A stretch of 64,000 nucleotides of DNA, taken from assembly GCA_947259285.1 (NCBI GenBank), contig CAMYMR010000013.1, positions 1-64,000 of the forward strand, read 5' to 3'. The notes under the pieces were generated by a model that did no database searches, was not told the DNA's origin, and worked only from the letters and a program-made list of their open reading frames with translations. Of this stretch, positions 28,463 to 36,484 are shown one piece after another. The stretch is from an uncultured Woeseiaceae bacterium. GTDB taxonomy: Bacteria > Pseudomonadota > Gammaproteobacteria > Steroidobacterales > Woeseiaceae. Both the position numbers and the translations under genes were made by a program. Positions within the stretch are counted from its first letter, which is position 1. Every line of letters starts with the position of its first letter.

Positions 28463-29866
28463 TCAGGGATTCAGCTGCGTCAGGATGTCCGGGTCCTCTT
28501 CGCGTTCGGCAAGGATCGAGTGGCAGACGTCGCAGTCGCGGGAGATCGTCTCGCGCTCCTCCGTTCTGAGGCGCCTGCCATGGCAGCGGAAGCAGCCATC
28601 CGAACGCTCGTGGCCTATATGCTCGGGATACGTTTCCCACCAGACCTGCATCTCGGGAAAAACGTTGACCGAGTAAATGTCGCCGAGCGCGGTCGCAGCC
28701 GAAGCAATCGTGTCGGCTTTCGCCGCCAGGAGCTCCGGATAATTTTCCGAGTAGAAGTTGGTGAGCTCGGCGGTAATCGCTTCACGCGCTTCGTCGTGAC
28801 TCTGATACTTCGCGTCGATGATGCGCAGGCCCTCACGTTTTATATAGGGTAACGAGCGATCGATCAGCCCGTTCTGAACCGCAATATCGATTTCGGATGC
28901 CGGCGGCTGGTAATTGTGGCTGGGGCGATTGTGACAATCGACGCAATCCATCTCCCGCCAGACACCCCCGTTTTCGGGCGCCTTGCGGTCACGAAAGACC
29001 TTTGACTCACCGTTGCCATGGCTGTACTCGACCTCGTAAATCTCTTCCCGAGTCTCATCCGAGCGATAGCGAATCTTGACGTCCGGATCGACGTGCCAGT
29101 GGATGCCGTGGGACCGTTGTCCCGCCAGCCCACCGACCTTCAGAAGCAGCGCGGTGGTCAGCTCGGTATTTGCTTCATCTTCATCATAATGCGTCTTGAT
29201 CGACAGCTTGTCGCCGACAAAGCGCGTCGGCCAGTGACACTGTTCGCAGGTCTCTCTTGCCGGGCGCAGATCGTGCAGCGGCGTCGGAATCGGCCTGGGA
29301 TAGAGATCGAAAGCGACCGCAACCAGCTGCCAGGCACCGTCGAGTTTTGATTTTACAAACCAGTCGGCGCCGGGACCAATATGACATTCGGCGCAGCTGA
29401 CCCGAGAGTGCGACGAGCGCTCGTAGGCCGTATATTCCGGCTGCATCACGGTATGGCAGGCCGCGCCGCAGAACTCGACCGACTCCATCACCTCGACCCC
29501 CTTGTAGGTTGCGCCGGCGACAATCACGATATTGACCATCGTGGCGCCGAGGAAGATCACCATCCAGCGCCGCGTCTTTGTGTTGTTGAGATCGAATACC
29601 GGCAGCAACGGCGTCGACTCGCCGCCAGGTACTTTGCGCAGGCTGCGGCGGTAAAGCACCGAGCCGACCGGGATTAATATCAGGCCAGTCACGAAGATCG
29701 CGGGCAGTATCAGGTAGGTTAGGATGCCGAGATACGGCCCGCCCTCGAAGCCGAGCTGTTCCATAACGAACAGGCAGACGATCAGCACCAGGCTCGCGAT
29801 GGCCAGCCCGGTGCCAATCAGACTCATGGCATTTCGGGTTATCGACGATAAGAAGTTCTTGAACAC
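28463..29866 (-). CDS. NapC/NirT-like six-heme membrane cytochrome c
   Basis: 467 residues. Three N-terminal membrane helices (about 18-38, 46-70, 102-120) precede the periplasmic heme domain. Heme motifs: C133GAAC137H (CX3CH, unusual spacing), CAECH, CEQCH, CVDCH, CFRCH and CDVCH. The first-heme context FCGAACHTVMQPEYTAY matches the NapC/NirT/NrfH quinol-dehydrogenase superfamily; here it is longer, with two extra N-terminal helices and six motifs. It probably moves electrons between quinol and periplasmic carriers. Flanked 45 bp upstream by the 11-heme gene and 2 bp downstream by frdC. Confidence 0.88.
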   Translation of the reverse strand: MFKNFLSSITRNAMSLIGTGLAIASLVLIVCLFVMEQLGFEGGPYLGILTYLILPAIFVTGLILIPVGSVLYRRSLRKVPGGESTPLLPVFDLNNTKTRRWMVIFLGATMVNIVIVAGATYKGVEVMESVEFCGAACHTVMQPEYTAYERSSHSRVSCAECHIGPGADWFVKSKLDGAWQLVAVAFDLYPRPIPTPLHDLRPARETCEQCHWPTRFVGDKLSIKTHYDEDEANTELTTALLLKVGGLAGQRSHGIHWHVDPDVKIRYRSDETREEIYEVEYSHGNGESKVFRDRKAPENGGVWREMDCVDCHNRPSHNYQPPASEIDIAVQNGLIDRSLPYIKREGLRIIDAKYQSHDEAREAITAELTNFYSENYPELLAAKADTIASAATALGDIYSVNVFPEMQVWWETYPEHIGHERSDGCFRCHGRRLRTEERETISRDCDVCHSILAEREEDPDILTQLNP

Positions 29867-29911
29867 AGCTTTCCCCGTTTCTCAATGCAAGGTCTTAACT
29901 CGAGTCCTGCC

Positions 29912-31855
29912 CTAGTGAGTGAGCAGTGCCCAGATGATCCCGATCGCGAGACATATGCCGATTATCAGGAACAACGATCCAAAAATATAGGCTTCCTTGA
30001 GCTGCCCCGGCGTCGGCGGCGGGACCAGGTAGTCGTCGAGCGTGTTACTGTCGACGAGGCGCTGGTATTCAAGCGGCCGCTCCGCCTTGAATCGCTCGAG
30101 CGGCATCCTGCCAGTGAAGACCACGGTATCCATGGGGAAGCTTTCCGGCCGCAGATGCGTATGGAAGAAGTGGTACACGAAGATAAACCCGGTCGCCAGC
30201 AGTGCTTCGTCGCTGTGAATCACGTAGGCCGCGTTCAGCGTCCAGCCGGGCAGGAAGCGCGTAAAGAAGTCAGGCGCCCACAGGAGCAGTCCGGATATTC
30301 CGATAATGGCGACGCCCCAGAAGACCGCGAGGTAATCGAACTTCTCGAAATAGGTCCAGCGATCGCCGGGAGGCCTTTCGCCCTGGAAGAAGAAGTAGCG
30401 AATATTGGCGAAGAAGTCCGAGAAGTCCTTCGGCTGCGGAACCAACGAGTTCGGTCCCCAGAACATGCCGCGTTCTTTCTGGATCGTCGACCGGACGAAA
30501 ACATCCGCGAGATGGAACAGAAAGTATCCGAAAGTGCCGATAGCTGCGACACGGTGAATGAAACGCGTCGAGTCAACGCCGCCCAGCACATCCACGAGCT
30601 GCTGCGCCCATGCCGTGTCGTGAAACTTCAGCGGCAGCCCGGTCAGCGCGAGCAACAGGAAAGTGACGATAATCACAACGTGCGTCCATCGGTCACGGCG
30701 TCGGAATCGGCGGATCCACTGGCCGGTCGCAGGCTCTTCGGCGAATTCGCCACGCAGTTTACCGACCAGCGAGCGCTGCAGCCACAGCAGGTCGTGCACG
30801 CCGAAGAACACGAACACGCCGATCAACAGACCGGTCATGAACACCCAGACAACGTACACCGCGAAGATGTCGTCCGGGTTGGTTGGGTCATTGTGGGGAT
30901 CGAACGTCGCGAACGATGCCGTTATGCCTTCGTGACAGGTACCGCAGGTGGCGAGCAGGTTGTCCGGGTGCACGCTCGATTCGGCGTTGTCCGCAGAGAG
31001 ATTTCGATGCGGTGTGTGGCAGTCGGCACAAACCGCTCCATCGGACATCCCGAGATGCGTCGCCTTGCCGTGGAAACTGTCGCGGAACGAGGTCAGGAGT
31101 TCCTCGTGACAACTTCCGCAATTCCCGGCAGACGCATGCCGACTCTTAGCCGTCGTCGGATCGGCGATCATGTGCGACGAATGACAGTCGACGCAGACGG
31201 GCCCGTCCTCACCGGCCTGCCAGGCGAGTCCGTGAGCGCTGTGGTCTTTCCATTCGTTCAGTAACAGCAGGTGGCATTCACCGCACATTTCCGGCGAATG
31301 CGTGTGCGACGTTGCAGCTTTTTCTTGACTGGTTTCCAGAATGCGATGATCACCGTGGCAGTCGCTGCAGCTCGGCGCGTCGACCAGCCCGGACAACAAC
31401 AAGGCCTTGCCGTGCTCGCCGGTCAGATAGCCGTCGACGAGTTCAGGCGGATCGTCATGACACTGGCCGCAACTCTTTATCTGATTGACAGGTGAAACTG
31501 CAGACGCGAGATCTGCCGCTTCGTGAATTTCGTGCGGCGCTCCGTGACAGTCGCCGCACGAAGCGACGCCGTCGTGGGCACTTCGACCGATCGATCTAAG
31601 CACCGAACCATGGCACTCTCCGCAGCTTTCTTCATCCGTCAAAGGCGCAGCTCCCTCGCGCCGGTGCTTTCTCGTGATATTCGTGTGGCAGTCATCACAA
31701 GACAGATCTGGATGGGCCGGAGATGAAAACGTCACGTCATCGTGGCAGCGCTCACAGTTGGATTCCTGGGCCAGACCGGTCGCTGACACTGGCAGCAGAA
31801 TAAGCGTATACAGCATTGCCGCGAGGAAACGGCTGCGTCTGGCGTCCTGTGGCAT
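29912..31855 (-). CDS. Eleven-heme cytochrome c fused to a cytochrome b domain
   Basis: 647 residues. Signal peptide (about 1-30). Residues about 34-310 hold eleven CX2CH motifs in order: CERCH, CDDCH, CGECH, CGDCH, CGQCH, CSDCH, CGECH, CVDCH, CGSCH, CADCH, CGTCH. The C-terminal 320 residues are a membrane cytochrome b561/formate-dehydrogenase-gamma-like domain, with histidines in [52 protein letters not shown] and [11 protein letters not shown]. This is a one-protein route from quinone to a periplasmic heme wire. No single named family member is recognised. Confidence 0.88.
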   Translation of the reverse strand: MPQDARRSRFLAAMLYTLILLPVSATGLAQESNCERCHDDVTFSSPAHPDLSCDDCHTNITRKHRREGAAPLTDEESCGECHGSVLRSIGRSAHDGVASCGDCHGAPHEIHEAADLASAVSPVNQIKSCGQCHDDPPELVDGYLTGEHGKALLLSGLVDAPSCSDCHGDHRILETSQEKAATSHTHSPEMCGECHLLLLNEWKDHSAHGLAWQAGEDGPVCVDCHSSHMIADPTTAKSRHASAGNCGSCHEELLTSFRDSFHGKATHLGMSDGAVCADCHTPHRNLSADNAESSVHPDNLLATCGTCHEGITASFATFDPHNDPTNPDDIFAVYVVWVFMTGLLIGVFVFFGVHDLLWLQRSLVGKLRGEFAEEPATGQWIRRFRRRDRWTHVVIIVTFLLLALTGLPLKFHDTAWAQQLVDVLGGVDSTRFIHRVAAIGTFGYFLFHLADVFVRSTIQKERGMFWGPNSLVPQPKDFSDFFANIRYFFFQGERPPGDRWTYFEKFDYLAVFWGVAIIGISGLLLWAPDFFTRFLPGWTLNAAYVIHSDEALLATGFIFVYHFFHTHLRPESFPMDTVVFTGRMPLERFKAERPLEYQRLVDSNTLDDYLVPPPTPGQLKEAYIFGSLFLIIGICLAIGIIWALLTH

Positions 31856-31956
31856 GATTTCATGTCCCTGATCGATGGCTAACTTGATAAGCCAATCGCC
31901 AGCGCCTTGCTATCAGGGATTTCCGAGAGGGTGATCCGCTCAGCGATGATACGCGC

Positions 31957-32331
31957 TTACTCAGCGTATAGCGGAGAGATATCCATATAGATTTTGTAGT
32001 GGGCAATGAGGTCACCGTCGTACTCGAAAACATCGGTAAATGGCAGCGTGATCTCGGTGCCATTGTGCCGTGTGTAGGTGACGTCTCCCTCGCAAACGAG
32101 GGTCGAGCCGGACTGAATTGCCTTCTGAATCGTGTGCGAACAACCCGCAATCGTGCCGAAGAAGTCGTCGACGGCGGTCTGAATGGACGACTTGCCTTGC
32201 ACGGCCGGCGCCGAACCAAAACGAAAAACGGCGTCGTCGGTCAGGTAGCCGACGAACGCCGCTGCGTCTTTTCGATCGATGGCCGCGAACAGGCCGCCAG
32301 TCTCTCGGCTGGCGGCCGCGCTAGCTGTCAT
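31957..32331 (-). CDS. NTF2/SnoaL-like small protein
   Basis: 124 residues with a SnoaL-like cone fold signature: ETGGLFAAIDRKDAAAFVGYLTDDAVFRFG near the N terminus and DVFEYDGDLIAHYKIYMDISPLYA at the end. Such proteins are ligand-binding or isomerase-like; the role here is unknown. It overlaps the upstream diheme cytochrome gene by 4 bp, so it is translated with it, in front of the multiheme/Frd operon. Confidence 0.75.
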   Translation of the reverse strand: MTASAAASRETGGLFAAIDRKDAAAFVGYLTDDAVFRFGSAPAVQGKSSIQTAVDDFFGTIAGCSHTIQKAIQSGSTLVCEGDVTYTRHNGTEITLPFTDVFEYDGDLIAHYKIYMDISPLYAE

Positions 32332-32939
32332 TGAACGCTGCCGTAGTAATTGACAAGTGCGGTCACATCATCGTCCGACAGCGCGTCGATCTTCTCCTTC
32401 ATCTTCTTCGGCTGATCGCGCGTGTCGGCCTTGTAGTCAACAAACGACTGCTGGAGATAGCCCATCATCTGCCCGCCAAGCATGCCGGCTTCGTCTTCGG
32501 GATTCGTGCCCTCGTCAGAATGGCATTTGTCGCAATGCTCGTCGTGCAACGCTTTGCCAGCCGCGGCGAGATCCGCGTCGAATTCCTGCTTGGCCTTCAC
32601 ATACGGCAACTCGGCATAAGCGGCTGCGATGGCGTCGATCTCGTCTTCGCTCAACTTCGCCGCAACGGCGCACATGCTGATAGCCGCGCGACTGGTATCG
32701 CCTTGCTTGTACTCGGCATCCCGGCAGGGTCGCGCCTCGTCCTGGTAGATATAGAGCGCGTCCGCGTGCTGGAATTCGGGCAGCCCCGCGATCGTCGGGA
32801 CATCGGTCCACTGGCTGACACCACCTTCGCCGTGGCAGTCGTTGCAGCCCTGCATCAGGGCTGCGACGTCACCGGCGTTGGCGGCGGGGAAAGCCATGCC
32901 GAAAAAGGCCGCTGCAAGATAGGTAGGTAGGCGTTTCAT
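32328..32939 (-). CDS. Diheme cytochrome c (c4 / FccA-like)
   Basis: 203 residues from the ATG at 32939 (MKRLPTYLAAAFFGMAFPAANA, signal peptide). Two heme sites: GCNDCHGEGGVSQ and HCDKCHSDEG, in two c4-like halves, each closed by a conserved ALYIYQDEARPC- or FVDYKADTR-type segment. A soluble periplasmic electron carrier, likely the shuttle for the neighbouring multiheme proteins. A clear paralog lies at 47464-48123. Divergent from mtrC, with a 289-bp gap that must hold promoters for both directions. Confidence 0.88.
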   Translation of the reverse strand: MKRLPTYLAAAFFGMAFPAANAGDVAALMQGCNDCHGEGGVSQWTDVPTIAGLPEFQHADALYIYQDEARPCRDAEYKQGDTSRAAISMCAVAAKLSEDEIDAIAAAYAELPYVKAKQEFDADLAAAGKALHDEHCDKCHSDEGTNPEDEAGMLGGQMMGYLQQSFVDYKADTRDQPKKMKEKIDALSDDDVTALVNYYGSVQ

Positions 32940-33156
32940 GTCATCTCCCTGGCAAAGGTATAATGCCTCTGAAATCATAAGGTAATTGTCGTCATTCCTG
33001 GCTGAACAATCGCTGAATCGGAATGCTGAATTCGGCCAGATAGTCGCTTATTATCATCTGGCGCGCAAACCACGGCCAGTAAGTATAAGCCGCGACAAAA
33101 ATCCAGTAGGTAGATGCCGCGATGCTAAACCCGGTCTAATTTGCTAAAAAAGCGCT

Positions 33157-33174
33157 ACAGACCCGTCCGTCTGT
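33157..33174. promoter_or_regulatory. Inverted repeat upstream of mtrC, possible operator
   Basis: ACAGAC and GTCTGT, perfect 6-bp arms with a 6-base spacer, about 55 bp before the mtrC start in the divergent cytochrome/mtrC intergenic region. It could be a regulator site or the foot of a 5' UTR hairpin. The mtrC ribosome site GAGGGGAAAG lies at the end of this gap; nothing else coding is seen in 32940-33228. Confidence 0.3.
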
Positions 33175-33228
33175 GAAATGCAGGAAAATCCTTTAGTTAC
33201 GTAAAGATTAAGAACCGAGGGGAAAGAC

Positions 33229-35487
33229 ATGTATCGCTCAAGCTCGAGGAACCGGAACCTGGCCGCAATGCTGCTCTCCTCCGTTCTATTGTTGGCATGC
33301 AGTGGTGACACCGGGCCGGCCGGGCCGGCTGGGGGTACTGGAACGGCGGGACCGCCGGGACCAGCGGGACCTCCGGGGCCATCAGGCGCGTCAACGGTAC
33401 CGGTGCAGACGGCCGAGAAGATCAACGTGTCTTACGACAGCGTCACGGTGCCCGCGGGCGGCGGCGCGCCGACAGTGGTTGTGCGCCTGACTGACGATCT
33501 GGGCTTTGGGCTGACGGGGCTTCCTGCCGCCAACATGAGATTTACGCTGGCACAGCTGACGGCCGGGCAGAACGGTGGCTCCAGTGAATGGCAGTCGTAC
33601 ATTACTCGCGACAGCGGCGGAATCGCCAACGCACAGGCGACCACGGAAACGGCTACAGCGGGCACTTTCGCCGATAACGGCGACGGTACGTATACCTACA
33701 CCTTTGCAGAGGACCTGACGGCCTACCCTGCCGGCCCGACCTACAGCGAGACCAAAACACATCGGCTCGGTTCGGAGATACGCACGAGCTCCGGCGGATT
33801 CCTCCCAGAGAACATCCCGGCCAACAACGCACCTTACGATTTTGTACCCACCGGCGGGGCCGTGATCGAGACGCGCCTGATCGTCAACAATGACACCTGT
33901 AACGCGTGCCACGACAACCTCGAATTTCACGGCGAGGCTCGATTCGACATCGAGTACTGCGTGACCTGCCATAACCCGTACTCGATCGATGGCGACACGG
34001 TGAACGAGCCCTGGGGCGGTACGGTGGACATGAAGCAAATGATCCACAAGATCCACGGTAACGACAATTTCGAACATTCGCTCACCAACGGCTACTTCAT
34101 CATCGGGTTTAACGACACTTTGCATGACTACACGGACGTCAAATGGACGCAGGACGTCAGGAACTGCGGGACTTGCCACCAGGAATCCAATACCGCCGTG
34201 CCGCAGGCCAGCAACTGGCGCACGGTGCAGAACCGCGCTGCCTGTGGCTCCTGCCATGACGACATCGACTGGGCCGCGGGTGATCACCCCGGCGGGCTGG
34301 TATTTACGGACGACACGCTTTGTGCGGGTTGCCACAACGAAACGTCGGGCGCGACGGAACTGCATGTGCCCGAGGTTCACCGCCAGCCCGAGCGCGAGGC
34401 CGGCGGCCGCTTCAAGTACAACATTCTGAGCATCAGTAATACCGCAATCGGCGAATTCCCCGTCGTCGAATTCTCGGTCACCGACCCGACCAACGGCGAG
34501 GCGCCTTACGATATCCAGAACGACTCCGAGTTCACTACTTGCGACAGAGGCGCGAGCCGGCTCGCTATCGGCATCGCCTGGGACTCGGCCGACTATCATA
34601 ATAATGACAGCGGCTCATCTCCGGGCCTCGGTATCTCGATAAACCCGTTGTCAGCCTGTGGCGGCACGTCTACGGCCGTCGGCGGCGGTGTCTTCAGCGT
34701 CACGTCACCGGTAGCGGTGCCGGCGACCGCGGGCGGTTCGCTGGCCGTCACGATAGACGGGCACCCTGCTGTCGATATCGATGGCGATGGTGAAGCGGAG
34801 AGAATTGCCGTTACCAACGTGGTGGACTATGCGCCCATCACCGACACGACGGTGACGAAGCGGCGCAACGCGGTGGCGATCACCAAGTGTGACGATTGCC
34901 ACAATCAGCTGGCTATGCACGGCAACAACCGCACGGACAATATCGAGGTCTGCGTCACCTGCCACGCGCCAAACGTGACCGACGTCAATCGTCGCGCGGG
35001 ACAGTGCGAGATCGATCTTGGCCTTGACGACACGTCGGTTGATATGAAGTACATGATCCACAGGCTTCATGCATCCGGCACCGTCGGCGTCCCCTACGAG
35101 GTCTGCGGATTCGGCAACTCAACGCATGTCTTCGACTTTGTCTACCCCGGCAAGCTGAACAATTGCGAAGGCTGCCATCTGCCTGGCGGTTACTACCCGG
35201 TTGATCCGGCCGAGGTGCTCGGCACGACCGTTGACACCGGTGCAGATCCTGCCTCGCCGACGGACGACGTCGTTATTTCGCCCAATTCATCGGCTTGTTC
35301 CGGCTGCCATACCAGCGACCTGGCGAAGAACCACATGGTCCAGAATGGCGGTGACTTCAACGCGACGAAGACAGCGGACAGCAAGCTGATCTCGTCAGGC
35401 GCTGAGACGTGTGCCCTATGCCACGGCGAGGGACGATCCGCTGACGTAGCGGCTGTTCACGGCATCGATACATTTGAGTCCAACTAA
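33229..35487 (+). CDS. mtrC: OmcA/MtrC-family decaheme outer-membrane cytochrome
   Basis: 752 residues. Lipoprotein signal with lipobox LLLAC24S. A collagen-like Gly-X-Y tract of nine triplets begins at residue 29. A beta domain follows, then ten CX2CH motifs in two pentaheme groups: CNACH, CVTCH, CGTCH, CGSCH, CAGCH, a second beta domain, then CDDCH, CVTCH, CEGCH, CSGCH, CALCH. This is the surface-exposed terminal reductase/oxidase of MtrCAB conduits. The stop TAA overlaps the mtrA ATG (TAATG). Confidence 0.93.
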   Translation: MYRSSSRNRNLAAMLLSSVLLLACSGDTGPAGPAGGTGTAGPPGPAGPPGPSGASTVPVQTAEKINVSYDSVTVPAGGGAPTVVVRLTDDLGFGLTGLPAANMRFTLAQLTAGQNGGSSEWQSYITRDSGGIANAQATTETATAGTFADNGDGTYTYTFAEDLTAYPAGPTYSETKTHRLGSEIRTSSGGFLPENIPANNAPYDFVPTGGAVIETRLIVNNDTCNACHDNLEFHGEARFDIEYCVTCHNPYSIDGDTVNEPWGGTVDMKQMIHKIHGNDNFEHSLTNGYFIIGFNDTLHDYTDVKWTQDVRNCGTCHQESNTAVPQASNWRTVQNRAACGSCHDDIDWAAGDHPGGLVFTDDTLCAGCHNETSGATELHVPEVHRQPEREAGGRFKYNILSISNTAIGEFPVVEFSVTDPTNGEAPYDIQNDSEFTTCDRGASRLAIGIAWDSADYHNNDSGSSPGLGISINPLSACGGTSTAVGGGVFSVTSPVAVPATAGGSLAVTIDGHPAVDIDGDGEAERIAVTNVVDYAPITDTTVTKRRNAVAITKCDDCHNQLAMHGNNRTDNIEVCVTCHAPNVTDVNRRAGQCEIDLGLDDTSVDMKYMIHRLHASGTVGVPYEVCGFGNSTHVFDFVYPGKLNNCEGCHLPGGYYPVDPAEVLGTTVDTGADPASPTDDVVISPNSSACSGCHTSDLAKNHMVQNGGDFNATKTADSKLISSGAETCALCHGEGRSADVAAVHGIDTFESN
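33313..33393 (+). repeat. Collagen-like Gly-X-Y tract in MtrC
   Basis: Nine consecutive Gly-X-Y triplets (GPA, GPA, GGT, GTA, GPP, GPA, GPP, GPS, GAS) directly after the lipobox cysteine. It forms a flexible or triple-helical tether between the membrane anchor and the heme domains. Confidence 0.85.
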
Positions 35488-36440
35488 TGACGGCAACCTT
35501 GCAGAGTTGCCGTCAGGGAGGCGTCTTCCTGCTGGCGATGGCTTTGATAGCCATAGTGGCCCCTGCCGTTGCCTCGGCGCAGGATGACGAAGCGCCGAAT
35601 TACAGTCGCAAAGGTGCCGATACCTGCTTCCAATGCCACGACGATCAGACGGTGCTGGGCGTCTTCCGCACCAAGCACGCTGTACCGAGCGATCCGAACT
35701 CCCCCTTCGGTCACGGCCAGCTGCAGTGCGAAGCCTGCCACGGCCCGGGTGGTGATCATTCGGGACGAGTGCGTCGCGGCAAGGAGCGTCCGCCGATGGT
35801 CCGCTTCGGTTCTGACTCGGGCACGCCCGTTGCCGAGCAGAATGCCTACTGCACGAACTGCCATCTGACCAGTATCGGTTTTGCCTGGCACGGCAGCGCC
35901 CACGACATCAATACGGTCGCCTGTGCCGACTGCCACGACAGCCACGTCGAGCGCGACCCGGTGCTCAGCACGGCAACCCAGGCCGACGTGTGTTTCGACT
36001 GCCATCAGCAGCAACGGACGCAGTCGATGAAGCCTTATGCACATCCGATTCGCCAGGGCAAGATGGACTGCAGTGGCTGCCACAATACACACGGTGAAAC
36101 GACTGACGGCCTGCTGGCGAGAGCGACGCTCAATGACACCTGCTACGACTGCCATGCGGAAAATCGCGGCCCCTACCTCTGGGAGCACGCGCCCGTTGCC
36201 GAGGACTGCGGCAACTGTCACGATCCGCACGGATCCAATTATCCGGGCATGCTGAGCCTTCGCGCACCGACGCTGTGTCAGAGCTGTCATAGCCAGAGCG
36301 GTCACCCCAGCCTGCCGCAGGACGAGCGCGGCCTGCCATCTGCAACACCCTCACAGTACCTGCTGGGCCAGTCCTGCCTGAACTGCCACGACCAGGTGCA
36401 CGGTTCGAATCACCCGTCCGGCTCGAAGCTGATGCGCTAG
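35487..36440 (+). CDS. mtrA: MtrA/DmsE-family decaheme periplasmic cytochrome
   Basis: 317 residues with a signal peptide (GVFLLAMALIAIVAPAVASAQ). Ten CX2CH motifs: CFQCH, CEACH (as CEACHGPGGDHSG), CTNCH, CADCH, CFDCH, CSGCH, CYDCH, CGNCH, CQSCH, CLNCH (with HDQVHGSNHP). Spacing and the GPGGDHSG segment match MtrA/DmsE. It forms the heme wire that threads the MtrB barrel. Translationally coupled to mtrC. Confidence 0.93.
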   Translation: MTATLQSCRQGGVFLLAMALIAIVAPAVASAQDDEAPNYSRKGADTCFQCHDDQTVLGVFRTKHAVPSDPNSPFGHGQLQCEACHGPGGDHSGRVRRGKERPPMVRFGSDSGTPVAEQNAYCTNCHLTSIGFAWHGSAHDINTVACADCHDSHVERDPVLSTATQADVCFDCHQQQRTQSMKPYAHPIRQGKMDCSGCHNTHGETTDGLLARATLNDTCYDCHAENRGPYLWEHAPVAEDCGNCHDPHGSNYPGMLSLRAPTLCQSCHSQSGHPSLPQDERGLPSATPSQYLLGQSCLNCHDQVHGSNHPSGSKLMR

Positions 36441-36484
36441 GAGTTTGCAGCGATGCATGAGCAAACAAGACGAGCGCCACCTAT

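Noticed and set aside
29885..31264. 459-codon plus-strand open frame
   Set aside because: Lies opposite the 11-heme/cytochrome b gene, whose 11 heme motifs and membrane domain are unmistakable.
36453..36484. ATG at 36453 considered as the mtrB start
   Set aside because: It is out of frame with the barrel (different phase from 36485) and its own frame does not continue as a porin; kept only as a possible remnant of the original start.
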